Source: Rhizobium sp. CF080
GTDB lineage: Bacteria; Pseudomonadota; Alphaproteobacteria; Rhizobiales; Rhizobiaceae
Assembly: GCF_000282095.2 (NCBI RefSeq)
Contig: NZ_AKKC02000016.1
Span: 124,001-188,000 of the forward strand
DNA: 64,000 nt
Direction of reading: 5' to 3'
Shown here: positions 9,207-18,433 of the stretch, one piece after another
How positions within the stretch are numbered: position 1 is the first letter of the stretch
How the letters are laid out: every line of letters begins with the position of its first letter
The notes under the pieces: model-generated
Seen by the model: the letters and a program-made list of their open reading frames with translations, nothing else
What the model was told of the DNA's origin: nothing
The model's database searches: none
Made by a program: the position numbers and the translations under genes

Positions 9207-10177
9207 CAGGCAGCATCTCCGCGTTTGCGCTCGAGATATTCACCCTTGAGGAAGGCCTGATAGGCATCGGTTATGCCCTCCTGCAGCCCTATCCGCGGCG
9301 ACCAGCCGAGCCCCCGCAGCTTGTTCGCGCTCATCAGCTTGCGCGGCGTGCCGTCGGGCTTGGTGAGATCGTGGACGATCTCACCTTCGAAACCGACGAC
9401 CTTGCAGACCAGTTTCGTGAGCTCCAGGATGGTGACGTCCTCGCCGGACCCGACATTGACATGGGTCTCGGCCGAATAGGTCTTCATCAGGTGTACGCAG
9501 GCATCGGCGCAGTCGTCGACATGCAGGAATTCGCGGCGCGGCGTGCCCGTGCCCCACACGGTAATGTCCGGAAGGTGGCCGGTCTTCGCCTCATGCGCCT
9601 TGCGGATCAGCGCCGGCATGACATGGCTGGACTTCAGGTCGAAATTGTCGCCGGGGCCATAGAGATTGGTCGGCATGGCGGAGATGAAGTCGTGACCATG
9701 CTGCTTGCGATACGCCTGGCAAAGCTTGATGCCGGCGATCTTGGCGATCGCGTACCATTCGTTGGTCGGCTCCAGCGAGCCGGTCAAAAGCGACTCCTCG
9801 GTGATCGGCTGGTCCGCGAATTTCGGATAGATGCAGGAGGAACCGAGGAACATCAGCTTTTCGACGCCCACCGTATGGGCCGCCTGGATGATGTTCGCCT
9901 CGAGGATGAGGTTGTCGTAGAGGAAGTCGGCCGGATAGCTGTCATTGGCAAGAATGCCGCCGACCTTGGCGGCAGCCAGGAACACCGCGTCCGGACGGTT
10001 CTTCTCCATCCAGGCCTCGACCTCGTCCTGCCGCGTCAGATCGGCATCGCCACGCGTCGCCGTCAGGATCTCGCAACCTTCCGAGGCGAGACGCCGGACG
10101 ATCGCCGAGCCGACCATGCCGCGATGTCCCGCGACATAGACCTTCTTTCCGGCAAGGCTGTAGATCGTCTCAGGCAT
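9206..10177 (-). CDS. fcl: GDP-L-fucose synthase
   Basis: A 323-residue short-chain epimerase/reductase that converts GDP-4-keto-6-deoxy-D-mannose to GDP-L-fucose with NADPH, in two epimerisations and one reduction. The dinucleotide loop GHRGMVG is at residues 17-23. The catalytic SSC motif (113-115) and YxxxK pair (Tyr142, Lys146) are intact, and the segment ending RREFLHVDD is typical of the family. It overlaps gmd by eight bases, so the two consecutive steps of the pathway are made from one transcript. No sign of decay. Confidence 0.96.
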   Translation of the reverse strand: MPETIYSLAGKKVYVAGHRGMVGSAIVRRLASEGCEILTATRGDADLTRQDEVEAWMEKNRPDAVFLAAAKVGGILANDSYPADFLYDNLILEANIIQAAHTVGVEKLMFLGSSCIYPKFADQPITEESLLTGSLEPTNEWYAIAKIAGIKLCQAYRKQHGHDFISAMPTNLYGPGDNFDLKSSHVMPALIRKAHEAKTGHLPDITVWGTGTPRREFLHVDDCADACVHLMKTYSAETHVNVGSGEDVTILELTKLVCKVVGFEGEIVHDLTKPDGTPRKLMSANKLRGLGWSPRIGLQEGITDAYQAFLKGEYLERKRGDAA

Positions 10178-11276
10178 GGGAGAGCCCCTTGTTGCCGCCT
10201 GAGGTCGGCACGTTGCGCGCCATCACCTTGAGATCCTCACGCACCATTTCGGCGACGAGCTGGTCGAGATTGGTCTCGTGTTTCCAGCCGAGCTTCTGGT
10301 GCGCCTTGGTGGGATCGCCGATCAGAAGATCGACCTCGGTCGGGCGGAAATAGCGCGGATCGATCGCCACGACGCATTCGCCCGACGTCGTGTCGTAGCC
10401 CTTCTCATCGACGCCCTCGCCGCGCCACTCGATCGGCATGCCGACCTTGGCGAAGGATTTTTCGACGAAGGAGCGCACCGTATGGGTCTCGCCGGTCGCC
10501 AGAACATAGTCGTCCGGCTGGTCCTGCTGCGTCATCAGCCACATGCCGCGCACATATTCGCGGGCATGGCCCCAGTCGCGCTTGGCATCGAGGTTGCCGA
10601 GGAAGAGGCGTTCCTGCAGGCCGAGATGGATGGCGGCGGCGGCGCGGGTGATCTTGCGGGTGACGAAGGTCTCGCCGCGGATCGGGCTTTCATGGTTGAA
10701 CAGGATGCCGTTCGAGGCGTGGAGACCGTAGGCCTCGCGGTAGTTCACGACGATCCAGTAGGCATAGAGCTTGGCGACGGCGTAAGGCGAGCGCGGATAG
10801 AAGGGCGTCGTCTCGCTCTGCGGCACTTCCTGCACCTTGCCGTAAAGCTCGGAGGTCGAGGCCTGGTAGAAACGGGTTTTCTTGGAAAGGCCGAGGAGAC
10901 GGATCGCTTCGAGCAGGCGCAGCGTGCCGGTACCATCGGCATTGGCGGTATATTCCGGCGTCTCAAACGAGACCTGCACATGGCTCTGGGCGGCCAGATT
11001 GTAGATCTCGTCCGGCTGGGCTTCCTGCACGACGCGGATGAGGTTGGTCGAATCCGTCATGTCGCCGAAATGCAGGATGAAACGCGGGTCAGCCACATGC
11101 GGATCTTCGTAAAGATGCTCGATGCGGGTGGTGTTGAACGAGGAAGAGCGCCGTTTGATGCCGTGGACCGTATAGCCCTTCGCCAGCAGCAGTTCCGCAA
11201 GGTAAGCGCCGTCCTGGCCCGTTACCCCGGTGATCAATGCTACCTTGCCGTTGCTCTTCACATTCTCAGTCATCAT
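10170..11276 (-). CDS. gmd: GDP-mannose 4,6-dehydratase
   Basis: A 368-residue extended-SDR enzyme that makes GDP-4-keto-6-deoxy-D-mannose, the substrate of the fcl product encoded next to it. GVTGQDG (17-23) binds NADP. STSELYG carries the catalytic Thr and Glu, and Tyr165/Lys169 sit in SPYAVAKLYA. The family segment LFNHESPIRGETFVTRK is intact. Two tandem ATGs (11276 and 11273) follow a GGGGGA ribosome site, and the second has the better spacing. About 260 bases separate it from the kinase gene upstream, so a second promoter there is possible, although none is clear. Confidence 0.96.
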   Translation of the reverse strand: MMTENVKSNGKVALITGVTGQDGAYLAELLLAKGYTVHGIKRRSSSFNTTRIEHLYEDPHVADPRFILHFGDMTDSTNLIRVVQEAQPDEIYNLAAQSHVQVSFETPEYTANADGTGTLRLLEAIRLLGLSKKTRFYQASTSELYGKVQEVPQSETTPFYPRSPYAVAKLYAYWIVVNYREAYGLHASNGILFNHESPIRGETFVTRKITRAAAAIHLGLQERLFLGNLDAKRDWGHAREYVRGMWLMTQQDQPDDYVLATGETHTVRSFVEKSFAKVGMPIEWRGEGVDEKGYDTTSGECVVAIDPRYFRPTEVDLLIGDPTKAHQKLGWKHETNLDQLVAEMVREDLKVMARNVPTSGGNKGLSHA

Positions 11277-11533
11277 ATCCCCCTAACGGAACCCGTCAGT
11301 CTTTAAGTGAAACGTGCACGTCCGTGCGTGCAATGTGCCAGTCGCGAGTGCTGGGAACACCGTTGTGATGCCCCCCGGAATGCGGCGAATCCGAGACATA
11401 CAGTGATTCGTACCATTCGGGGCTTATGCCAAACATTGCGGCCAAGCGCTTCAGAAAAGATCATCGGTGGTTGTCAGGCTCCTTCCTTCTCGTTTTCATT
11501 CCGGTTGCGGCATCGATGGAAACCGGCATCGGA

Positions 11534-13810
11534 TCAGGACGTGTTTTCCTGGTAATAGTGCGTATAGCGTGACGCGTAGTAATCCGACGATCCGTATCCC
11601 TCGTAGAGTTTCATCCTGCCGGCATCGACCTTGTTGAGGATCACACCGAGGCAGCGGCCGGCGATCTGTGGTTCGGCATTCAACGTATCCTTGACGGCCT
11701 TTCGGGATGTCCCGCCCCATTCGACGACCATGATGAAGCCGTCGACGCGGGGCGCCACCGCCCTCGCATCGACGACGGGGCCGAGCGGCGGCAGGTCGAG
11801 AACGACATAATCGAACTCGGCGGCGACCTGCGCCAGCAGCCTGGCCATCGCGGCCGATGCCAGCAGTTCCGACGAATGCGGTATCCGCCGCCTGACGAAA
11901 GCCGGAAGGAATCTCAGGCCGGTATCGGGATCGGTCAGTATCGCGGAGGCCGGCGCACGGCCTTCCAATAGAACTTCGAGCAATCCTTCTTCCGCATGCT
12001 GGCCGAGCGCCCTCGTGGCGCCCGGATTGCGCAGGTCCGCATCGATCAGCAGAACTCTCGCGCTTCCGGCAAGCGCCTGGGCGAAATTCATGGCGATCGT
12101 CGATTTCCCCTCGCCGGGCAGCACGGAGACGAAACCGATGACCTTGTGGGGCCTCTCGATATGGACGTCTGCCGCGATCCTGGCGCTGCGGAGCGTCTCG
12201 GCAAAGGCGGACGACGGATGCTCGGTTGCAAAACCGGACACTTCGTTTTTCCTGTAGACCTCTCCCCTCACCGGCTCTGCGGGCGGCCTCCTGCCTGGCG
12301 GCGGCTCCACCAGCGGTACCGATCCGAGATATTCGAGGCCCAGAAGGTCCCTCACCTGTTCACCGGTGCGGAAGAACCGGTCCCGGAATTCGCGAAAAGC
12401 CCCGACCGCTCCGCCGACACCGCAGCCGAGCGCAAGGCAGAGCGCCAGGACCAGCGACAGCCGCGGCTCGCTCGGCCCCGTCGGCGGCACGGCGCGGGAG
12501 ATGATCCGCGCTTCCGTGACAGGGAAAGACTGTTGCTGCAAGGCTTCCTGATAACGTTGCAGAAAGGTCTGGTAGAGGTTCCGGTAGGTTTCGGCGGCCC
12601 GTTCGAGCTCCCGCAGCTGCACCTGCGTTTCGCCGGCGGTGACGCTGATATCGGTGGCATCCCGCACGCCTTGCGTGATCTGGCGCTCGCGCGACTGCGC
12701 AACTTCGAGCTCGCTTTGATAGCTCCTGGCGATCCGCCTGAGCTCGTCGAACATCAGCCTGTTGTATTCCGTCATTTCCTGGCGAAGGCGGGTGACCTGG
12801 ACGTGCCCCTCCCCCAGCCGCCTTGAGATCTCGGCCTCCCGCTTCGACGACTCCAGATATTTTTCGCGCAGCGAGCTGATCACGGAACTGTCCAGCGCAT
12901 CGGTGACGATCGCGTCCGTCTCGCCGCTCGCGATGATCGCCTCGATGCGTTCGGAACGCGCCCGGGCCCTGGCGGTATCCGCCCGCGCCGCGATCAGCGC
13001 GCTGTTCAGTTCGGTGAGCTGCTGGTCGGAGACGAGTTTGTCATTGGCCGTGACGAGGCCGTTTTCGGCGCGAAACCTCTGGACCGCCAGATCCGATTCC
13101 AGCGAGCGCTGCCGCAATTCCTCGATGCGCTGCTGCAGCCAGTTGCCGGCGCGCCTTGTGGCATCGTATTTGGCGTCCAGCTTGTCGGTCAGATAGGCAT
13201 CCGCAATCGCCCCGGCGACCGCTGCGGCAAGGCGCGGCGATGTGGCCGTGAAAGAGATTTCCAGCACGTAGGATCGCCCGACGCGCGAAACCTTCATATT
13301 GCCGATGAGCATGGCGAGCGCCTGGCGGCGGTTCGCCTCGATCTGGTCGAGCCGTGACGGACTGACGCCGCCCAACCATCGCCTGACGTTGAATATCGCC
13401 CGTATGTCCGAGACTGCCGCAAGCACCGGGTTGCGGCGGCTAGCCATGAATTCGGGATCATCCTGCAGCTTCAACTGGTCGACCGCCGACAGGCCGATCG
13501 TCTCGGATCGCAGCAGCTCGACCTGGCTGAGGACCGACGCCTCGTCGTCCAGCACCCCGCCGATCGTCGACAGCTGCTCGACGACCTGCCGATTGCCCCG
13601 GTCGATCAGGACGCTGGTTCTCGCGGTATATCGGGGTACCGCGGTCAGGACGTAACCCAGGCCGAACACCATGAATAACGCGACGCAGAGGCCGGCCACC
13701 CGCCACTGCCGCCGGGCGATGGCGATCAGGCGGTCCAGATCCAGTTCCGGAGCCTCTTCCTCCCGGAGCTCCGTTTGTTGGCGCGTGAGAAAAACAGGCC
13801 GCTGGTTCAT
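11534..13810 (-). CDS. Wzc/ExoP-like polysaccharide co-polymerase with BY-kinase domain
   Basis: Counted from the ATG at 13810 (MNQRPVFLTRQQ) the protein has 758 residues; a longer frame from 13840 is possible. Order: cytoplasmic N-terminus, first membrane helix near 40-60 (VAGLCVALFMVFGLGYV), Wzz domain, long periplasmic coiled-coil region rich in Arg/Glu/Gln, the PxxP-containing second helix region (AVPPTGPSEPRLSLVLALCLAL), then a cytoplasmic tyrosine kinase. The kinase has Walker A GEGKST (566-571), Walker A' VLLIDADLR and Walker B YVVLDLPP. The C-terminus has seven tyrosines between about 736 and 753 (YEGYGSSDYYASRYTHYY), the autophosphorylation cluster. It controls chain length and export of the polymer together with an OPX partner; the broken OPX gene lies directly upstream. 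Confidence 0.93.
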   Translation of the reverse strand: MNQRPVFLTRQQTELREEEAPELDLDRLIAIARRQWRVAGLCVALFMVFGLGYVLTAVPRYTARTSVLIDRGNRQVVEQLSTIGGVLDDEASVLSQVELLRSETIGLSAVDQLKLQDDPEFMASRRNPVLAAVSDIRAIFNVRRWLGGVSPSRLDQIEANRRQALAMLIGNMKVSRVGRSYVLEISFTATSPRLAAAVAGAIADAYLTDKLDAKYDATRRAGNWLQQRIEELRQRSLESDLAVQRFRAENGLVTANDKLVSDQQLTELNSALIAARADTARARARSERIEAIIASGETDAIVTDALDSSVISSLREKYLESSKREAEISRRLGEGHVQVTRLRQEMTEYNRLMFDELRRIARSYQSELEVAQSRERQITQGVRDATDISVTAGETQVQLRELERAAETYRNLYQTFLQRYQEALQQQSFPVTEARIISRAVPPTGPSEPRLSLVLALCLALGCGVGGAVGAFREFRDRFFRTGEQVRDLLGLEYLGSVPLVEPPPGRRPPAEPVRGEVYRKNEVSGFATEHPSSAFAETLRSARIAADVHIERPHKVIGFVSVLPGEGKSTIAMNFAQALAGSARVLLIDADLRNPGATRALGQHAEEGLLEVLLEGRAPASAILTDPDTGLRFLPAFVRRRIPHSSELLASAAMARLLAQVAAEFDYVVLDLPPLGPVVDARAVAPRVDGFIMVVEWGGTSRKAVKDTLNAEPQIAGRCLGVILNKVDAGRMKLYEGYGSSDYYASRYTHYYQENTS

Positions 13811-13876
13811 CGCTTCGCCCCATCGATCTGAGGGGTGCAAAGCACCGGTATGGAACCGCCGCGAGCGGCCTGAATG

Positions 13877-15082
13877 TCAGTCGCGCCAGGCATCATGACT
13901 GCTCGCAATATCGCGGGTGGAAGCGGTGACCGAATTGAGGATGGTGAGGAACTTGACGAGCTCGACGGCATCGGCTGTCGATACGTAGAGCACGTCCTTG
14001 TCCTGCATGGGGAATTGCTGGACGGCGAAGAACGCAGCCGGATCGCGCAGATTGGCGCGGAAGATCACCGGCACGTCCCGGGTTCCGAACCGGCTCACGT
14101 CGACGCCGATATCGCGCAGAAGATCACGGTCCGTGACGCGGTAAAGCAGGACCGATTGCGGTTCGGCCTTGTCGTCGATGAGGCCCCCGGCCTTGGCCAA
14201 AGCCTCCCCGAGCGACAGGTCGGAGTCTTCGAAATCAAATCGTCCGCTTTCGCCGGTCAGGCCGAAGGCGAGGAAGGTCCGGCGATTGCGATCGACGAAG
14301 ATCGTGTCGCCCGGCTGCACATAGATATTCTCCTGCGGATGATCGCTCAGCGTCCGGTAGGCGACGGTGACGCGGCGGCCGCGGCGCTGGAGCGTCACCG
14401 TCGCCTCCTCATCCGGGACGCTCAAGCCGCCGGCCTGCGAAATCACATCGATGATACGTTCGCCGGCCGGGCTGAGCTCGATCTTCTTCGGCTGCTTGAC
14501 ATCGCCGAGGACGGACGCGCCCATCGAGCGGCTCATCACCGTCGAAATCACCACCTGCGGCTCGATGGCGCGATTGGCCAGTCGCTCGGCGATATCGAGT
14601 TGCACGGCATCGACCGGACGGCCTGCCGCCCTCACCTTGTTGGCGTAAGGAACGCTCAGCGTGCCGTCGCGACCGATCGTCTGGTTCGGCAGGGTGATGT
14701 AGTTGCCGGGACGCGCGCCCGCATCGGCGGGAATGAACAGGCCACCGCTCTGCGCTTCGAAAACGGAGACCTAAACGACATCGCCGATACCGAGGGTCAA
14801 TGGCGGTGGTGCGTTGCCGCCACCGCCGAACCCGGCGTTCAAGCTCGGCCTCGCCGATTTCGGCAGATGGGCCAAGACGGTGCGATTGATATCGACAAGC
14901 GCGTAGTCGATGCCGGCCTTGTTGCCAGCCGCGGCAAAAGCCGTCACGGTTGCATTGGCTTCAACGGCGTACGGATCCGGCCCCGACCGCGGAAGTCCCG
15001 TACAGCCGGACAGAAACGCAACAGTAGCAAGCGTTAAAACAGCACTCAAGGAACTCAGCATACGCCCCGCCATACAACCCAA
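13877..15082 (-). pseudogene. Wza/OPX-type polysaccharide export lipoprotein interrupted by in-frame TAG
   Basis: The reading frame runs from about 15082 to 13877 with one stop, TAG at 14773-14771, codon 104. Before it are a lipoprotein signal (AVLTLATVAFLSGC, lipobox LSGC) and the start of the polysaccharide export domain (LTLGIGDVV). After it the same frame continues VSVFEAQSGGLFIPADAG, two SLBB-like beta-grasp segments and a C-terminal part like VexA/Wza-type rhizobial exporters. No frameshift is seen, and 298 further codons are open, so this is one point change (for instance CAG or TCG to TAG), an assembly error or a readthrough gene. It heads the EPS operon, 66 bases upstream of the Wzc-like start. 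If it is not expressed, export depends on another OPX such as that at 26135-27322. Confidence 0.85.
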
Positions 15083-15378
15083 AGTATGGTATCGGTTTAG
15101 CCGATCAGTGGACCCGGTAATTCTAAGGGGTAAGCAGGGGGCGAATCAGAAATCGGCGGAGTGTGGCAGATCAACAACATGGATGGTTAATCAATTTCCT
15201 ATCCACAGAATACAGGCACTGTGCGGTGAACGCCGTCGAACGGACTTGTGGCGTGCGCAATTGTCCCACAGAGATGGCGGCGACGATCCCTGCGCCCAAC
15301 AGTCCGGGCTTCAGATGTTGTTAACACTCCTTCGGGCATCCATTTCTCCTTGTCGGCGGGATCGTCCATATCAGGCGG

Positions 15379-16176
15379 ATGGCGGGAAGCATGCGAAAGT
15401 TGACGGACTGGTTTTCGAGGCGCCGCCCGGCTGGACCGGTCAGGCCTCGCCGCCGCCGGATCGACCTCGGTCAGAACCCGCCCACCTACCCGATCTATGC
15501 GATCGGCGACGTGCATGGCTGCATCGACGAACTCAGGGATGCCGAGGCTCGCATCGCCCACGACATGGCGGAGAACCACCGTCCCGGAATGGTGATCCTG
15601 CTCGGCGACTATGTCGACCGAGGCCCCGCTTCGAGCCATGTCCTGGAACACCTGATCAGACCCAGCCAATACGGCTTGCGGCGGATTCCGCTCTGCGGCA
15701 ACCACGACGATATTTTCCTGAAGTTCGTCGACGATCCGGAACGTTATTCGGAATGGCTGGGAATGGGCGGCGAACAGACGCTTCTGTCCTATGGCATGGA
15801 CCCGTATAATCTGGGCACGCGCCAAAAGAGGAACCGCGCCAAGCTCGGCGATCTGCTGATGGAAACCGTGCCGGTGCCGCACCGGAAGTTCCTCGCCAAT
15901 CTTCCGGTCAGCCTCACGATCGGCAAGCTCGTCTTCGTCCATGCGGGCCTGAGGCCGGGGATACCGCTGCAACACCAGAGCGAGGAGGACATGCTCTGGA
16001 TCCGCGAGGCGTTTCTCGCCGCCGGGCCGCAGCTGCCGCTTCTGGTCGTCCACGGCCATACGCCGCACCCGGAACCCGACCTTGGACCTGGCCGGATCGG
16101 CATCGATACCGGCGCCTATTATTCCGGCAGGCTGACGGTCCTCAAGATCGACGGGGGCCGCTTCTCGTTCCTGTGA
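15379..16176 (+). CDS. PPP-family metallophosphatase (Ser/Thr protein phosphatase-like)
   Basis: A 265-residue soluble protein with the metal-binding series of PPP phosphatases: GDVHGC, GDYVDRGP, CGNHDD, then VHAGLRPG and VVHGHTPH. All metal ligands and the Arg of DRG are present. Bacterial relatives (PrpA/PrpB, lambda phosphatase) remove phosphate from Ser, Thr, His or Tyr. The start may be 15379 or the ATG at 15391, which has GGGAAG before it. It is the only plus-strand gene in the polysaccharide block, lying between rkpH and the OPX pseudogene. A role in dephosphorylating a capsule regulator or the tyrosine kinase is only a guess from position. Confidence 0.85.
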   Translation: MAGSMRKLTDWFSRRRPAGPVRPRRRRIDLGQNPPTYPIYAIGDVHGCIDELRDAEARIAHDMAENHRPGMVILLGDYVDRGPASSHVLEHLIRPSQYGLRRIPLCGNHDDIFLKFVDDPERYSEWLGMGGEQTLLSYGMDPYNLGTRQKRNRAKLGDLLMETVPVPHRKFLANLPVSLTIGKLVFVHAGLRPGIPLQHQSEEDMLWIREAFLAAGPQLPLLVVHGHTPHPEPDLGPGRIGIDTGAYYSGRLTVLKIDGGRFSFL

Positions 16177-16189
16177 AGGACAGCGGATC

Positions 16190-16972
16190 TCAGAACCGGC
16201 GCTGGTACCACCAGAACAGCAGAGGCTTGATCAACGAACCGAACAATCCGAGCCCGGTGATCGAAAAACCGAAATAGATCCTCGGCGTGCCCCGGTCGAT
16301 GCCGCGGACAATCCGTTCCGCCACCGCCTTCGCCGTCCAGGGCAAGGCCGCCCCCATGACGATTTTCGCCTCCCGTGGCCGGGTCAGCATTTCCCTCTCG
16401 AACTGCGGCGTGATCGTATCCGGGGGATAACAGATGGAGATGCGGACACCTGAGCCTGCGGCCTCCATGCCGAGCGCTTCGGCAAACCCCGTCAGCGCCG
16501 CCTTGGAGGCGCAATAGGCAGCATAACCGTAGATGCCGATCAGCGCCGCGCCTGAGGACACGATCATGATCCGGCCCTCTCCGCGCGATTTCATACCCTT
16601 GTAGATCGCGCGGACGGCATTTGCCGTGCCCATGAGGTTGGTTGTCACCTGCGCGGCAAAGGCCTCGCTCGACAGCGTTTCGAAGCTGCCGGGCTCGACA
16701 ATGCCCGCCGACGTGACCAGCACGTCGCAAGGTCCCAGCGCCGCCTCTGCCGCAGCGACGGCTGCCGACAGATCGGCATCCTCGCCGACATCGACGGTTG
16801 CAATATGAATATCGACGTCCGAAACCTGCCCTGTCGTGATAAGTTCCTCGCGGGCCTTTTCAAGCCTTGGGGCATCGCGGGCAATCAGCGTCAGCCGATA
16901 GCCGCGCGCCGCATAGAGCCTTGCCACCTCCAGGCCGATGCCGCTCGATCCGCCGGTGACGACGACATGCAT
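16190..16972 (-). CDS. rkpH: RkpH-like short-chain reductase, resembles 3-ketosphinganine reductase
   Basis: A 260-residue SDR. GGSSGIG (7-13) binds the nucleotide, Ser140, Tyr153 and Lys157 form the catalytic set, and TSAG is present. After the active site comes CYPPDTITPQF (181-191), very close to the YPPDTDTPGF segment I recall from 3-ketodihydrosphingosine reductases. The C-terminus (233-256) is hydrophobic, suggesting membrane association. In S. meliloti rkpH belongs to the rkp-1 capsule region, where the products are thought to make a special lipid needed for K-antigen. It lies 30 bases after rkpG. Inference: it reduces the keto group made by the RkpG condensation. The tail ends opposite the convergent phosphatase gene. 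Confidence 0.82.
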   Translation of the reverse strand: MHVVVTGGSSGIGLEVARLYAARGYRLTLIARDAPRLEKAREELITTGQVSDVDIHIATVDVGEDADLSAAVAAAEAALGPCDVLVTSAGIVEPGSFETLSSEAFAAQVTTNLMGTANAVRAIYKGMKSRGEGRIMIVSSGAALIGIYGYAAYCASKAALTGFAEALGMEAAGSGVRISICYPPDTITPQFEREMLTRPREAKIVMGAALPWTAKAVAERIVRGIDRGTPRIYFGFSITGLGLFGSLIKPLLFWWYQRRF

Positions 16973-17002
16973 GATCCCATCCGTCCCGGCCTGGCTCGCA
17001 GC

Positions 17003-18433
17003 TCAGAGTTTGCCCGTTGCCTGCAGCAATGGCTGCAGCTGCATGACCTTTTCCATGTCCAGCGACGCTAGGCCGAAATTGCGATCCTGTAAATCTTTCA
17101 ACTTGTGGGCGGTGACCTCGACCGAATGGCGGATCTGTTCCTCCGTATGGTCGCAGGTGATGAAGAAGCGCAGCCGGGCCATGCCTTCCGGCACCGCCGG
17201 GTGGATGATCGGCAGGACGTTGATCCCCTCTTCCAGCAGGTCGTTGGAAAGCTGCACGGCACGCAAGGAATCGCCGACGATGACCGGCACGACCGAAAAG
17301 CCGACGCTGAGGCCCGTGTCGAGGCCGGCGGTCCTGGCGCATTCGAGGAAAAGCGCACCGTTGCGGTGCAGCCTTTCGGTCCGTTCCGGTTCGGTGCGCA
17401 GGATATGCAGTCCGGAACACGCAGCCGCCGCCAGAACCGGCGCCAGACCGACGCTGTAGACGAACCCGCCCGCTTCCGCCTTCAGAATATCGACAAGCGC
17501 CTGGGAGCCGGCGATATAACCGCCGCAGCTCGACGTGGTCTTGGAGAGCGTTCCCATCCAGATATCGACATCGCGCGGATCGAGCCCGAAATGTTCGAAC
17601 GTGCCACGGCCGCTCTTTCCCAGCACGCCGAGCGCATGGGCCTCGTCCACCATCAGCCAGAAGCCGTAGCGCGAGCGCAGTTCGATCAGCGCCGGCAGGT
17701 CGGCGATATCGCCGTCCATGGAATAGACGCCCTCGACGATGACGAGGATGCGCCGGAACTCGGCCGAGAGCGTCCGCAGCACGGATTCCAGGTTGTCGGT
17801 ATCGTTGTGCCGGAAAAGGCGCCGCGTCGCGCCGGATTGCTTTATGCCGGCAAGCGCGCTGTTGTGGATGAACTCGTCATGGATGACGAGATCCTGCGGC
17901 CCCATCAGACAGCTGATCGCCGCAACATTGGTCAGGTATCCGCTGACGAAACAGACGGACGCATCGACGCCATAGACCGATGCGAGATCCGCTTCGAGGT
18001 CCGTATGCACCGGCCGTTCGCCGGCGACGAGACGACTCGCCGAGGCGGAGATGCCGAACCGGTCGATCGCGGCCTTGGCCTTTTCCACCGTCTGCGGATC
18101 GGTATTGGTGGCGAGGTAGTCGTAGGACGCGAAATTGATCAGTTCGCGCCCGCCCATCGAGGTCGTCGCACCGGCGGCCCGGTCGTGGGAGCGGTAGAAG
18201 GGATTGGCGACGCCGATCATCTCGCCGGCCATGCGCTGAAGCTGGACACGCTGATATTCCGGCAATTCATCGAAACGAAGCGCCTGGCGGACCGGCGCCG
18301 GCGGTTGGCGGTTCAGCCGTGCGGCACGGTTGCGGCCGGAGGCTTCGCTCGTCCGGCGCATCTTGTCCAGCAAGCCGCGCTTTCCCTCGGTGCCGAGCCC
18401 CGGGGTTGTTTCGTCATCCGGACCTTTGCTCAT
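17003..18433 (-). CDS. rkpG: RkpG-like alpha-oxoamine synthase (AONS/SPT/KBL family)
   Basis: A 476-residue PLP enzyme that would condense an acyl thioester with an amino acid, with loss of CO2, or act as an acyltransferase as proposed for RkpG. Numbering from the ATG at 18433, the PLP lysine is Lys298 in MGTLSKTTSS and the cofactor Asp/His lie in DEAHALG (263-266). The motif SGYLTNVAAI and the HNSALAG segment are typical of the family. About 95 N-terminal residues precede the catalytic fold, an extension longer than in BioF. Its ATG shares a base with the rkpA stop (TGATG, 18431-18435), so the synthase and this enzyme are translated together and probably hand over the acyl chain. Confidence 0.85.
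   Translation of the reverse strand: MSKGPDDETTPGLGTEGKRGLLDKMRRTSEASGRNRAARLNRQPPAPVRQALRFDELPEYQRVQLQRMAGEMIGVANPFYRSHDRAAGATTSMGGRELINFASYDYLATNTDPQTVEKAKAAIDRFGISASASRLVAGERPVHTDLEADLASVYGVDASVCFVSGYLTNVAAISCLMGPQDLVIHDEFIHNSALAGIKQSGATRRLFRHNDTDNLESVLRTLSAEFRRILVIVEGVYSMDGDIADLPALIELRSRYGFWLMVDEAHALGVLGKSGRGTFEHFGLDPRDVDIWMGTLSKTTSSCGGYIAGSQALVDILKAEAGGFVYSVGLAPVLAAAACSGLHILRTEPERTERLHRNGALFLECARTAGLDTGLSVGFSVVPVIVGDSLRAVQLSNDLLEEGINVLPIIHPAVPEGMARLRFFITCDHTEEQIRHSVEVTAHKLKDLQDRNFGLASLDMEKVMQLQPLLQATGKL

Noticed and set aside
11495..11530. CCGGTT...AACCGG inverted repeat after the Wzc-like gene as terminator
   Set aside because: Only six pairs, an overly long loop, and no U run on the minus strand.
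14636..14770. Independent short export gene starting at 14635 downstream of the TAG
   Set aside because: No signal peptide or ribosome site there; the frame continues the domain from before the stop, so it is one interrupted gene.
15199..16068. Long minus-strand open frame opposite the phosphatase gene
   Set aside because: The plus strand has all PPP motifs in order; the minus frame shows no domain and is a shadow of high-GC coding sequence.
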